From an uncultured Eubacteriales bacterium (GTDB lineage Bacteria > Bacillota > Clostridia > Christensenellales > Aristaeellaceae), in contig CADBZH010000012.1 of NCBI GenBank assembly GCA_902799045.1, forward strand, positions 1 through 64,000: a stretch of 64,000 nucleotides of DNA. Direction: 5' to 3'. The position numbers and the translations under genes are program-made. Below are positions 16,982 through 25,508 of this stretch, piece after piece; positions within the stretch are counted from its first letter, which is position 1; every line of letters starts with the position of its first letter. The notes beneath the pieces were generated by a model. That model saw only the letters and a program-made list of their open reading frames with translations. It ran no database searches and was not told where the DNA came from.

Positions 16982-18699
16982 TGAGCGAAATCAAGACCCC
17001 GTGGGAGCCGTGGATGGGCCAGGTTCCCATGCACCTGGACTATTTCCAGGGCACGATGGCCGAGGCCGTCGAGCTGATGGGCGTGAAGTACGCCGATTAT
17101 GACGCCTGTGAGTTCCAGGGCAGCCACATAAGCTACAAGAAGCTGGTGGAGCAGATCCACGAGTGCGCCAAGGCGCTTCGGGCCATCGGCATCAAGGAGG
17201 GCGACAAGGTCACCATCTGCATGCCCAACGCCCCGCAGACCGTCGTGATGTTCTACGCGGTGAACATGGTCGGCGCGATCGCCAACATGGTGCATCCGCT
17301 GTCCGCCGAAGGCGAGATCGAGTTCTACCTGAACGATTCCGAGTCCGTGGCGGCGCTGACGCTGGACCAGTTCTACGGCAAGTTCGCGAACATCCGCAGG
17401 AACACGCCCTGCCTGAAGCACCTGATCATCGCCAACGTGAAGGACGCGCTGAAGCCGCTGCTGAAGATCGGCTACGCGCTGACCCAGGGCCGCAAGATCC
17501 CGAAGGTGCCCAAGGACGCGGACGTGCTGCTGTGGAAGGACTTCATTGCCGGCGGCAAGCGCTTTGCCGGCGATCCCCGCGTGTCCCGCGAGCCGAACGC
17601 CCCGGCGGTCATCCTGTATTCCGGCGGCACCACCGGCATCACCAAGGGCATCCTGCTGAGCAACCTGAACTTCAACGCCCTGGCGAAGCAGATCATCGCC
17701 ACGAACCCCATCTACAACGAGGGCGACAAGATGCTGGCCATCATGCCCATGTTCCACGGCTTCGGCCTGGGCGTGAGCATCCACTCCATGCTGGCCAACG
17801 GCGGCTGCTGCATCCTGGTGCCGCGGTTCACCCCCGCCACCTACGCCCAGCTGCTGCGCAAGCACAAGCCCAACTTCATCGCCGGCGTGCCCACGCTGTA
17901 CGAGGCACTGCTGCGCATCCCAGGCCTGGACGACCTGGACCTGAGCTGCCTGAAGGGCGTGTTCTCCGGCGGCGACAGCCTGCCCGTGGAGCTGAAGAAG
18001 CGCTTTGACAAGTTCCTGAAGGACCACGGCGCGAAGATCGAGGTCCGCGAGGGCTACGGCACCACCGAGTGCGTCACCGCCTCCTGCCTGACCCCGCTGA
18101 CCAAGGCCAAGGAGGGCTCCATCGGCATTCCGTTCCCGGATACCTACTACAAGATCGTGAAGGTGGGCACCGAGGAGGAGGTTCCCTACGGTGAGGAGGG
18201 CGAGATCTGCCTGTCCGGCCCGACCGTCATGCTGGAGTATGTGAAGCATCCCCAGGAGACGGCGCAGACCCGCCGCCTGCACGCCGACGGCCGCATCTGG
18301 ATCCACACCGGCGACCTGGGCGTGATGGACGAGGAGGGCTTCATCTACTTCCGCCAGCGCATCAAGCGCATGATCGTCACCAGCGGCTACAACGTCTATC
18401 CCTCCCAGATCGAGAACATACTGGACGCCCACGAGGCCGTGCACCTCAGCTGCGTCATCGGCGTGCGCGATCCCTACAAGATGCAGAAGGTCAAGGCCTT
18501 CGTGGTGCTCAAGCCCGGCTTCGAGCCCAGCGACACCACCCGCGACATGCTGATGGACTACTGCCGCAAGCACATCGCCAAGTATGCCATGCCCTATGAC
18601 ATCGAGTTCCGCGACGACCTGCCCAAGACCCTCGTCGGCAAGGTGGCCTATCGCGTGCTCGAGGAGGAAATGGAAAAGGCCCAGCCGGCCACGGCCTGA
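16981..18699 (+). CDS. AMP-forming acyl-CoA synthetase (fatty-acid ligase-like)
   Basis: A 572-residue ANL-superfamily adenylating enzyme that should activate a carboxylic acid as acyl-AMP and then usually acyl-CoA. The ATP-binding loop YSGGTTGITKG is at residues 213-223. Later come GYGTTEC, a TGD motif in WIHTGDLGVMDEEG and the hinge RIKRMIVTSGYNVYPSQIE. The C-terminal lysine loop is PKTLVGKVAYR. These features fit medium- or long-chain acyl ligases. It starts on the last base of the E2-like gene's stop codon. The pair looks like a dedicated activate-and-transfer module, perhaps for lipid or polyketide-like acylation. No acyl carrier protein is nearby. Confidence 0.92.
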   Translation: MSEIKTPWEPWMGQVPMHLDYFQGTMAEAVELMGVKYADYDACEFQGSHISYKKLVEQIHECAKALRAIGIKEGDKVTICMPNAPQTVVMFYAVNMVGAIANMVHPLSAEGEIEFYLNDSESVAALTLDQFYGKFANIRRNTPCLKHLIIANVKDALKPLLKIGYALTQGRKIPKVPKDADVLLWKDFIAGGKRFAGDPRVSREPNAPAVILYSGGTTGITKGILLSNLNFNALAKQIIATNPIYNEGDKMLAIMPMFHGFGLGVSIHSMLANGGCCILVPRFTPATYAQLLRKHKPNFIAGVPTLYEALLRIPGLDDLDLSCLKGVFSGGDSLPVELKKRFDKFLKDHGAKIEVREGYGTTECVTASCLTPLTKAKEGSIGIPFPDTYYKIVKVGTEEEVPYGEEGEICLSGPTVMLEYVKHPQETAQTRRLHADGRIWIHTGDLGVMDEEGFIYFRQRIKRMIVTSGYNVYPSQIENILDAHEAVHLSCVIGVRDPYKMQKVKAFVVLKPGFEPSDTTRDMLMDYCRKHIAKYAMPYDIEFRDDLPKTLVGKVAYRVLEEEMEKAQPATA

Positions 18700-18730
18700 G
18701 CCTCGATCGCTGATCCCCATTGAAAAGGAG

Positions 18731-18872
18731 ACCGGATTGCCACGTCGGTCCCGCCGGGACCTCCTCGCAATGACGCCGCACAGTGCCGAATGGGAGCGCG
18801 TCGCAGAACCGCGGGACGAACCGGTAGCGAACCACGTCATTGCGAGGAGCGAAGCGACGCGGCAATCCGGAT
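18731..18872. repeat. Cruciform intergenic repeat (copy 3) with flanking direct repeats
   Basis: Inverted arms at 18731-18775 and 18834-18872 share ATTGCCACGTCG / CTCGCAATGACG with copies 1 and 2. The left arm has the internal palindrome GGTCCCGCCGGGACC where the right arm has CGAAGCG. The whole is flanked by direct repeats of CTCGATCGCTGATCCCCA at about 18702 and 18944. Downstream, 19034-19050 and 19078-19094 repeat GCGGCAGCGAACGGGG around a CCGGGG/CCCCGG hairpin. The 400-base gap 18700-19100 is made of these repeats and shows no gene. Confidence 0.75.
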
Positions 18873-19100
18873 CCCCATTTTTCCAGGGGCGGCATCTCGC
18901 GCACACCGCGCACGAGATGCCGCCCCTGCGATTCTCTATTGTCTCGATCGCTGATCCCCACTGGAAAAGGCGGTTTGCCCGTAAAACGCAACCCCGTGCG
19001 CTGGAATCAGCGGCGCACGGGGTTTGTTCATACCGCGGCAGCGAACGGGGTCCGGGGGTCCGGGGCGATGCCCCGGCGCGGCAGCGAACGGGGAAGGGGC

Positions 19101-20795
19101 TCAGCCCTTCTCCTGCTCGGCCTGCACGTCCGGGAAGGCCGAGTACATCGGCTTTTCCGTGGAGCCGTGGAAGGTGCGGTTGACGTAATTCTTCGTGATC
19201 TTCGCCACGACGCCGGACAGGGCAATGACGCCGATCAGGTTGGGTATCATCATCAGGCCGTTGAAGGTGTCGGCCAGGTCCCAGGCGAGGTTGTCGCCCA
19301 TCACCGCGCCGCCGAACACCAGCAGCACGAACAGGATGCGATAGGGCACGGTGCGCTTCTCGCCCAGCAGGTACTCGGCGGCCTTGGTGCCGTAGTGGCT
19401 CCAGCCGAGCACGGTGGAGAAGGCGAACAGCGCGATGGACACGGCGATGAAGGCCGAGCCGATCCAGCCGAAGCGGATGGAGAACACCGTGGAGACCAGG
19501 TTGGCCTTGTTCAGCACAACGGCTTGGCCGGCGCTGTTGACGTATTCGGCCACGGTCTCGCCGGTTTCAAGGTTCACCAGGCCGGAGCTGAGCACCGAGA
19601 AGGCGGTGAGGGTGCAGACCACGATGGTGTCCGCAAACACCTCGAAGATGCCCCACATGCCCTGCTTCACGGGCTCCTTGACGTTGGAGTTGCTGTGCAC
19701 CATGACGGAGGAGCCGAGGCCGGCCTCGTTGGAGAACACGCCGCGCTTCATGCCCTGTTCGATGGCCAGCTTGATGCCGTAGCCCACGATGCCGCCGCCG
19801 GCGGCCTTCGCGGCAAACGCGCCCTTGAAGATGGCCCCGAACACGCCGCCGATCTGGTGGATGTTGGCGACGAAGATCACGATGGAGCCCACCATGTACA
19901 GGATCACCATGAAGGGCACGATCTTCTCGGTGACGGCGGCGATGCGCTTCAGGCCGCCGACCACCACCAGGCCCACCAGCACCATCACGATCACGCCGGT
20001 CACCCAGCTGGGAATGCCGAAGGCGGTCTCCATGTTGCCGGAGATGGAGTTGACCTGCGTCATGTTGCCGATGCCGAAGGAGGCCAGCAGGCAGAACGCG
20101 GAGAACAGCGTTGCCAGCACCTTGCCGATGCCCTTGCAGCCCTTGAAGCTGCCCAGGCCGTCGCGCAGGTAGTACATCGCGCCGCCGGACCACTCGCCAT
20201 GGCTGTTCTTGCGGCGATAGAAGATGCCCAGCACGTTCTCGGAGTAGTTCGTCATCATGCCCAGGAAGGCCATGACCCACATCCAGAACACCGCGCCGGG
20301 GCCGCCGACCATGATCGCGCCGGCCACGCCTACGATGTTGCCGGTGCCGACGGTGGCCGCCAGCGCCGTGCAGAGGCTCTGGAACTGGCTGATGCTCTTG
20401 TCGGCGGTGTGGCCGGTGACGTGCTTGTCATGGAACACCGCGCCGATGGTCTTGGAGAACCAGTGCTTCAGGTGCGTCAGCTGGAACACCTTCGTCAGCA
20501 CCGTCATCAGCACGCCCACGAAGGCCAGCAGGATCAGCGCCGGCACGCCCCAGACCACGCCGTTCACGGCGTCATTCACCTTTGCCACGCCGTCCAGGAA
20601 CCCGCCGGAGGCCTCCTGCGCCTCCTCGATGGCGCTTTCGACGGTCTCGTTGATCTCCTCCGCGGCCTCCTCCACCGTGTCGACGACGGATTCCACCTCC
20701 GCGCCAGTGGCGGTCTCCGCCAGGGCGACGGTCCCAAACGCCGTCAGACCCAGCAGCAGCGTCAGCACCAGCATCAGGCCAATCAGTCTCTTCAT
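19101..20795 (-). CDS. Sodium:alanine/glycine symporter (AGCS) with an N-terminal signal sequence
   Basis: A 564-residue plasma-membrane amino-acid symporter. The ATG at 20795 has AAGGGGG about 8 bases upstream; the ATG at 20822 lacks a site. AGCS hallmarks: TALAATVGTGNIVGVAGAI near residue 140, GPGAVFWMWVMAFLGM, NEAGLGSSVMVHS and FSTVLGWSHYGTKA. Unusually, the first ~27 residues form a signal peptide (LTAFGTVALA|E), followed by ~45 acidic helix-prone residues before TM1. AGCS proteins have an outside N-terminus, so a cleavable signal would fit the topology, but most members lack one. It reads leftward, downstream of the MerR-like gene but separated from it by a terminator. Confidence 0.93.
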   Translation of the reverse strand: MKRLIGLMLVLTLLLGLTAFGTVALAETATGAEVESVVDTVEEAAEEINETVESAIEEAQEASGGFLDGVAKVNDAVNGVVWGVPALILLAFVGVLMTVLTKVFQLTHLKHWFSKTIGAVFHDKHVTGHTADKSISQFQSLCTALAATVGTGNIVGVAGAIMVGGPGAVFWMWVMAFLGMMTNYSENVLGIFYRRKNSHGEWSGGAMYYLRDGLGSFKGCKGIGKVLATLFSAFCLLASFGIGNMTQVNSISGNMETAFGIPSWVTGVIVMVLVGLVVVGGLKRIAAVTEKIVPFMVILYMVGSIVIFVANIHQIGGVFGAIFKGAFAAKAAGGGIVGYGIKLAIEQGMKRGVFSNEAGLGSSVMVHSNSNVKEPVKQGMWGIFEVFADTIVVCTLTAFSVLSSGLVNLETGETVAEYVNSAGQAVVLNKANLVSTVFSIRFGWIGSAFIAVSIALFAFSTVLGWSHYGTKAAEYLLGEKRTVPYRILFVLLVFGGAVMGDNLAWDLADTFNGLMMIPNLIGVIALSGVVAKITKNYVNRTFHGSTEKPMYSAFPDVQAEQEKG

Positions 20796-20924
20796 GCAAA
20801 ATCCCCCTTGTGATAGCTTCATCCCGGAGGGAACCGGGCGGATTCATTCTGATAGTATGATAAAGTCAAAATCAAAATGAATGTTGTGTATAATTATAAA
20901 TTCATATTTGACTCATGTCAATGA

Positions 20925-20949
20925 AAAATCGCGCAAAATGCGCGATTTT
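20925..20949. terminator. Bidirectional intrinsic terminator
   Basis: AAAATCGCGC, loop AAAAT, GCGCGATTTT: a 10-pair stem with U tracts either way. It ends the MerR-like gene (stop at 21024, minus) and insulates the symporter gene. The AT-rich bases 20830-20920 between it and the symporter probably hold the symporter promoter, which I could not fix. Confidence 0.85.
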
Positions 20950-21023
20950 AACTTGATGATAATGCAGTTTTGTATTTCGTTGGTCTTTTGAGTGGAGGAA
21001 CACGCCGACAATCAGAAGAGACG

Positions 21024-21761
21024 CTACGCCTCGGCCTGCGCCTCCGCTTCGACGGCCACCTCCACGCAGTAGCCGTGGTGGCCGCAGTCCGGGCAGGTCA
21101 GCTTGCGGGTGTTGGGGGTGTGGGACGCCCAGAACGCCTGCTTGAACGCGGGCTTGAACACCTTGTGGCACTTCGGGCAGATGTAGTTCACGTGGCCAAA
21201 GTAGTATTTCGACGCCCAGATGGCGTAGGGGATGGCCAGGACGGCCCACGCCGCCACCAGCCACCACCATCCCTTGACGATGCCCAGGGCGATGCCGCCC
21301 CACTGCAGCACGCCCAGCGGAAGGGCGATCAGCAGCAGCTTCATGTGGATCTTTTTCAATGCCTTCTTGTTGTTCATGGTATACGCTATGTCGCCGATGG
21401 ATTCGACGGAGAAGGCCTCCACGCCCTTGAGCTCCCGCTTCAGCGCCGTCAGCCTGTCCAGCTGCTCCTGCCGCTCGCCGATCTCCTCCCGCAGCGCCCG
21501 GGTCTGCTGATCGATCAGCAGGTCGATGACCGCCGCCGGGTCGTCGTCGGAGAGCAGCTTGCCGATGGCGTCGATGGAGAAGTCCAGGTTTCGCAAAAAG
21601 CAGATCACCCGCATGCGCTTCAGGTCGTCCTCCGAGTACAGCCTGCGGCCTCCCTCCGACAGCTCCGCCGGAACCAGGATGCCGCGGTTATCGTAGTACT
21701 GAACGGTGCGCACCGTCACGCCGCAGAGCTTTGCGACCTCTCCCGTCGTGTATTTCGACAT
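21024..21761 (-). CDS. MerR-family regulator with two membrane helices and a zinc ribbon
   Basis: A 245-residue protein with an unusual order of parts. The start at 21761 has AAGGAGG nine bases upstream. Residues 1-70 are a MerR winged helix (YTTGEVAKLCGVTVRTVQYYDNRG, then GRRLYSEDDLKRM). Residues ~85-130 form a dimerising coiled coil (QQTRALREEIGERQEQLDRLTALKRELK). Two hydrophobic helices span ~150-195, joined by a tight turn (KGWWW). The end is a Cys4 zinc ribbon (ICPKC...LTCPDC) with an acidic tail. The promoter has the 19-base spacer and central dyad typical of MerR control, so it is probably autoregulated. Standard MerR proteins are soluble; here the effector end is tied to the membrane. 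Target genes other than itself are not evident. Confidence 0.85.
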   Translation of the reverse strand: MSKYTTGEVAKLCGVTVRTVQYYDNRGILVPAELSEGGRRLYSEDDLKRMRVICFLRNLDFSIDAIGKLLSDDDPAAVIDLLIDQQTRALREEIGERQEQLDRLTALKRELKGVEAFSVESIGDIAYTMNNKKALKKIHMKLLLIALPLGVLQWGGIALGIVKGWWWLVAAWAVLAIPYAIWASKYYFGHVNYICPKCHKVFKPAFKQAFWASHTPNTRKLTCPDCGHHGYCVEVAVEAEAQAEA

Positions 21762-21784
21762 AGCATTTCGCCTCCTTGACCCTG

Positions 21785-21815
21785 ACAATAGCACATGACG
21801 CGGCGTCACGAGCAA
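21785..21815 (-). promoter_or_regulatory. MerR-type promoter/operator of the membrane-anchored regulator
   Basis: On the minus strand TTGCTC (21815-21810), a 19-base spacer and TATTGT (21790-21785). A perfect dyad, TGACG-N3-CGTCA (21796-21808), sits in the middle of the spacer. An over-long 19-base spacer with an internal dyad is the hallmark of MerR-activated promoters. Confidence 0.8.
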
Positions 21816-21869
21816 CCCCTGACGCAGGAGGATTTTTCAAAAAAAGTCTGTTATGGGAAGAAAAACTAC

Positions 21870-21945
21870 TTATGGTAGGGTTCTCCGGTGCGGAGTCAAG
21901 GGGACAGGTTCCTTGACTCATTTATGGTACGGCTCTCCGGTGCGA
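21870..21945. repeat. Duplicated rlmH 3' end split by a palindrome
   Basis: Bases 21870-21892 and 21923-21945 are near-identical direct repeats (TTATGGTA-GG-TCTCCGGTGCG). Between them lies the palindrome GAGTCAAGG...CCTTGACTC (21893-21919). Both copies encode RTGEPYHK followed by a stop on the minus strand. The pattern looks like insertion of a palindromic element with target duplication. The interval 21784-21869 otherwise shows only the MerR promoter. Confidence 0.75.
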
Positions 21946-22394
21946 ATGCGCTCGGCGCGGTAGAGCTGCTCCAGCAGGATCACCCGCATGAGGCCGTGGG
22001 GGAAGGTGAGGTTGGAGAAGGACAGCTTCAAATCCGAACGGGCCAGCACCGCCTCCGACAGGCCGTTGCTGCCGCCGATGACGAACACGTTTCGGCGGCC
22101 GTCGCCGGAGAGGGCGGCGAGCTGCCTGGACAGGGCGACGGAATCCGGCGCGGGGGCCTGGATGCACAGGGCGATTACACGATCCGTGGGCCGGATGTGG
22201 CGAAGGAGCGCCGCGCCCTCCTTGTTCCGGATCTGGGCGAGCTGGGCCTCGCTGGGCCGGTCCGGCTCGCGCTCGTCGTCCACGGCGAGGATCTCATATT
22301 TTCCGTAGCGGGACAGCCGCTTCAGGTATTCCGCGCAGCCCTCCTGCTGCCACTTCTCCTTCAGCCGGCCCACGCAGAGGATCGTGCCGTTCAT
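21918..22394 (-). CDS. rlmH: 23S rRNA (pseudouridine-1915-N3)-methyltransferase RlmH
   Basis: A 158-residue SPOUT methyltransferase that methylates pseudouridine 1915 in helix 69 of 23S rRNA. The start is the ATG at 22394; a longer frame to 22904 lies out of phase inside the protease gene. The knot motif NVFVIGGSNGLSEAV, LKLSFSNLTFPHGL and the invariant end LLEQLYRAERIRTGEPYHK are all present. Its ATG overlaps the stop of the upstream CPBP protease gene by four bases (ATGA). The last eight codons are duplicated immediately downstream. Confidence 0.97.
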   Translation of the reverse strand: MNGTILCVGRLKEKWQQEGCAEYLKRLSRYGKYEILAVDDEREPDRPSEAQLAQIRNKEGAALLRHIRPTDRVIALCIQAPAPDSVALSRQLAALSGDGRRNVFVIGGSNGLSEAVLARSDLKLSFSNLTFPHGLMRVILLEQLYRAERIRTGEPYHK

Positions 22395-23344
22395 GCCGCG
22401 CCACCCCCGGAAAGCACCAGCAGGATGGCCGTCGTGCCGATCATCGCCAGTACGGCGGCGGCCAGCCACAGCCGTTCGCCGGCCTCCAGCGGCGTCCGGG
22501 CGCGGGGCAGGGCCCCGATGTCCGGCTGGTTTCTGCCCCGCAGCCAGAGGGTGGCGAGCGCCACGCCCGTCAGGCCCAGCATCATCAGCGTCTGCAGCGC
22601 CAGCGAGATCACCCGCGCCGCGTCGAGGAACAGCTCCGCGCCGTCGCCCTGGCCCTGGCCCATCAGATAGGGGATGACCAGGCAGGCGGCGTTGTAGACG
22701 GTGTGATAGACCATGCCGGCGTAGACGGAGCCGGTGGCGAAGGTCACGAAGCCCGCGATGCCGCCCACCAGCAGGTACACCGGCAGGCCGTAGAGGTTGC
22801 CGTGGAGCAGCGCGAACAGCGCCGAGGAAACGCCGATGGCGAAATACGTGCCCCGCGTCTCCCACGCGGCAAGCACGAACCCGCGGAACAGCAGCTCCTC
22901 GCACACCGCCGGCAGCGCCGCCATCGTCAGGATGGACAGCGCCAGCGCGCGCTCGTCGCCGGGCACGGCCACGCCGGCGGGGCTGTGCAGTCCGATCCCA
23001 TCCAGCAGAGCGCCCCAGACCGCGGCCATCGCGCTGGCGATGTACACGCTCAAAAGCCCCAGCAGCCCCAGCGTCAACACCGACATCACCGGCAGCGGGT
23101 TCAGCCGCATGGCGCCGGAGAGGCCGCGATGCCGGCGGGCGTAGAGGGCCATCGGCAGGGCGACGAAGGGCAGGTAGTACAGCGCGTTTTCAATGGCCCA
23201 CATGGCCTCCGGGCCGGCGGAAAACAGCCCCGCAGCCAGGGACGACAGCCACAGGCCCGCCGTCGCCAGCAGCACAAAGGCGCTCGCCGCACAGAGCGAC
23301 GGGCGGGACAGGAGGCCGGTTTGGCTGTTGCTAGATTCGTTCAT
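22391..23344 (-). CDS. CPBP-family intramembrane metalloprotease (CAAX/Abi-like)
   Basis: A 317-residue membrane protein with about eight hydrophobic helices. The ATG at 23344 is preferred because AAGG lies six bases upstream; another ATG at 23350 has no spacing. The CPBP catalytic motifs are visible: EELLFRGF (paired glutamates, residues ~155), FALLHGN (His) and a third helix with YHTVYN. The family includes Rce1 CAAX proteases and bacteriocin-immunity proteins; substrates in bacteria are mostly unknown. It overlaps rlmH by four bases and follows ychF in the same direction. Confidence 0.88.
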   Translation of the reverse strand: MNESSNSQTGLLSRPSLCAASAFVLLATAGLWLSSLAAGLFSAGPEAMWAIENALYYLPFVALPMALYARRHRGLSGAMRLNPLPVMSVLTLGLLGLLSVYIASAMAAVWGALLDGIGLHSPAGVAVPGDERALALSILTMAALPAVCEELLFRGFVLAAWETRGTYFAIGVSSALFALLHGNLYGLPVYLLVGGIAGFVTFATGSVYAGMVYHTVYNAACLVIPYLMGQGQGDGAELFLDAARVISLALQTLMMLGLTGVALATLWLRGRNQPDIGALPRARTPLEAGERLWLAAAVLAMIGTTAILLVLSGGGAA

Positions 23345-23418
23345 ATACATCCTTGGGGGAAACGGGATTCAGCGAAGAGCGAGGAGCTGAGCGCCTGGCT
23401 CCTCACCGGTTCTGGTTG

Positions 23419-24516
23419 TCAGACGTTGAAGCGGAATACCGTCACGTCGCCGTCCTTCATCACGTATTCCTTGCCCTCGCTGCGCAGCAGCCCCTTCTCC
23501 TTGCAGGCGTTGACGCTGCCCTCGCGGACCAGGTCCTCGTAGGGGACGATCTCGGCGCGGATGAAGCCGCGTTCGAAGTCGGTGTGGATCTTGCCGGCGG
23601 CCTGGGGGGCCTTGGTGCCGTTCACGATCGTCCAGGCGCGCACCTCCTTGGGCCCGGCGGTCAGGAAGCTGATCAGCCCCAGCAGGCGGTAGCCCAGCAC
23701 CACCAGGCGGTCCAGGCCGCTGGTGCCGATGCCCATGTCCTCCAGGAACATGGCCTTTTCCTCCGGCTCCATCTGGCTGATCTCCTCCTCGGCGCTGGCG
23801 CAGATCACCAGCACCTCCGCGCCCTCGCTGTCGGCGATCTCGCGCACGGGCTTCACCAGCTCCAGCGCGCTCTCGTCCTTGCCGAGGTCCTCCTCGCCGA
23901 TGTTCGCGGCGTAGATCACCTTCTTGCCGGTCAACAGGAACCAGTCGCGCACCACGGCCTGCTGATCCTCGTCCAGCGGGCAGGTGCGGGCGGGCTTGCC
24001 CTCGTTCAGGTGGTTCAGCAGCAGCGCCCCGGCCTCGGCCTCCACGGCGTATTTCTTCTCGCCCTTCTTCAGCATGGCGGCGGCCTTCTCGGCCCGCTTC
24101 GTCACGGTTTCGATGTCCGCCAGGATCAGCTCGGTGTTGATCACGTCGATGTCCCGCGCCGGGTCCACCGAGCCGTCCACGTGGATCACGTTGTCGTCTT
24201 CAAAGCATCGCACCACGTGCACGATGGCGTCCACCTCGCGGATGTGGCTCAAGAACTTGTTGCCCAGGCCCTCGCCGCGGCTCGCGCCCTTCACCAGGCC
24301 CGCGATGTCCACGAATTCCAGCGTGGCCGGGGTGTACTTCTCCGGGTGATACATCTCCGCCAGCACGTCCAGCCGGTGGTCCGGCACGGCCACGATGCCG
24401 GTGTTCGGCTCGATGGTGCAGAAGGGATAGTTCGCCGCCTGCGCTCCCGCGCAGGTGATGGCGTTGAACAACGTGCTCTTGCCCACGTTCGGCAGGCCTA
24501 CGACGCCCAATTTCAT
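23419..24516 (-). CDS. ychF: Redox-regulated ATPase/GTPase YchF (OBG-like)
   Basis: A 365-residue soluble P-loop protein of the OBG family, binding ATP in preference to GTP and associating with ribosomes. G1 is GLPNVGKST (residues 7-15), G3 is [20 protein letters not shown], and a helical hairpin follows (residues ~130-200). The C-terminal TGS domain occupies ~280-365 and ends VTVFRFNV. Length and sequence are normal. It is the first gene of the leftward group ychF - CPBP protease - rlmH, with 74 bases before the protease start. Confidence 0.97.
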   Translation of the reverse strand: MKLGVVGLPNVGKSTLFNAITCAGAQAANYPFCTIEPNTGIVAVPDHRLDVLAEMYHPEKYTPATLEFVDIAGLVKGASRGEGLGNKFLSHIREVDAIVHVVRCFEDDNVIHVDGSVDPARDIDVINTELILADIETVTKRAEKAAAMLKKGEKKYAVEAEAGALLLNHLNEGKPARTCPLDEDQQAVVRDWFLLTGKKVIYAANIGEEDLGKDESALELVKPVREIADSEGAEVLVICASAEEEISQMEPEEKAMFLEDMGIGTSGLDRLVVLGYRLLGLISFLTAGPKEVRAWTIVNGTKAPQAAGKIHTDFERGFIRAEIVPYEDLVREGSVNACKEKGLLRSEGKEYVMKDGDVTVFRFNV

Positions 24517-24630
24517 ATGTCCTCACATCTCCTTATTTTCAGGGGTTTTCAAGTGTTTGCTCGGTGGATTTACACCAATTCTACACCAATTCTCATCAAT
24601 CCGTTCTCCTTCCGTTTGAAGCAAAGGCTA

Positions 24631-25256
24631 TCAGGCGTTTGCTTCAAAGAGCTGTACTCCGCTCAGCAGGGAATCATCCGTCACGTGTACGTATCGATCC
24701 ATTGTGGTCTTGATGCTCGCATGCCCCAGCAGCTTTTGCAGCACCTTGGGCGGCATGCCGCGTTCGATGGCTCGCGTCGCATAGGTGTGGCGCAGCGCAT
24801 GCATGCAGAATCGCTTGATGCCTGCTCCGTCACAGAGCTTGTACAGGTGCGTGTCATACGAACTGTTCTTCGCGGGCTCACCCGTCCGCCAGTTGATGAA
24901 CACCAAATCCCGCATACGAAGCGTCGCCGACTGCCCGGTCTTTCGATCCATGTACTCCAGTTCCAAAGCCAGTGTGTCCGATTCCTTGCGGGTGTCGCGT
25001 TCCGCGTACAACTCCTTCAGAATCTCAACAGCTTTGGTGGTCAGCGGAATCGTGCGATAACTTCAGTAGAAAGCGCAACCTCGCCATGTCGTTCAGCGTA
25101 CTTGGCATCTTCCAGCCAGTTCCGTGCCTCCGGCAGAGTCTTGAAGTACTTTTCCTGACGTTTTCCGGTACTGTCTAAAAACCTTGCGGAGTATAATCCG
25201 TCCTTTCTCTGGCAAATCTCCTTGCCAATTTCCTTTCCTTTGAGATTCTTTCCCAT
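24631..25256 (-). pseudogene. Tyrosine integrase with a large internal deletion
   Basis: Two pieces of one Tn916-type integrase lie head to tail. Bases 25256-25041 encode an Arm DNA-binding domain (ICQRKDGLYSARFLDSTGKR). Bases from about 25060 to 24631 encode the catalytic end, starting mid-domain at [19 protein letters not shown] and containing [29 protein letters not shown] with the nucleophile Tyr and a short tail. The core-binding domain and the first catalytic Arg region are missing, and the join is out of frame. Intact relatives have about 400 residues; about 200 are lost. It is a relic of an integrative element whose cargo may include the small genes to 26.8 kb. Confidence 0.85.
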
Positions 25257-25367
25257 ATCGAACTCCTTTCCCGCAAGAGAAAAAGAGCACTTTGCAACAA
25301 TTCTATTGTAACATGAAAGTCTCTTTTTCTCAATAGCGGGGATGTAATCATAATACTAATTTCTCTC

Positions 25368-25477
25368 TGATATAATCTTGGGAGAAGGGGATGACCTCTG
25401 TGCCGATGGTGGCATATCAGCTTTCCGATCAGAGCACCCACAAGAAGCTTCGTGAGCATTTCGGCTATAGAAACTAA
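25368..25477 (+). CDS. Possible 28-residue ORF behind an extended -10 promoter
   Basis: TGATATAAT (25368-25376) is an extended -10 with no good -35. GGAGAAGGGG directly precedes an ATG at 25391 that opens a 28-codon frame ending at 25477 (start MTSVPMVAYQLSDQ, end REHFGYRN). I do not recognise it. It may be the 3' remnant of a larger gene of the integrated element. The interval 25260-25508 contains nothing else I can support. Confidence 0.3.
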
Positions 25478-25508
25478 AGAATGATCCTTTGATGTGAGAA
25501 GAGGATTA

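Noticed and set aside
21930-22904. Longer RlmH starting at 22904
   Set aside because: The added N-terminal part is the out-of-phase shadow of the CPBP protease gene. RlmH proteins are ~159 residues, and the ATG at 22394 overlaps the upstream stop in the usual ATGA manner.
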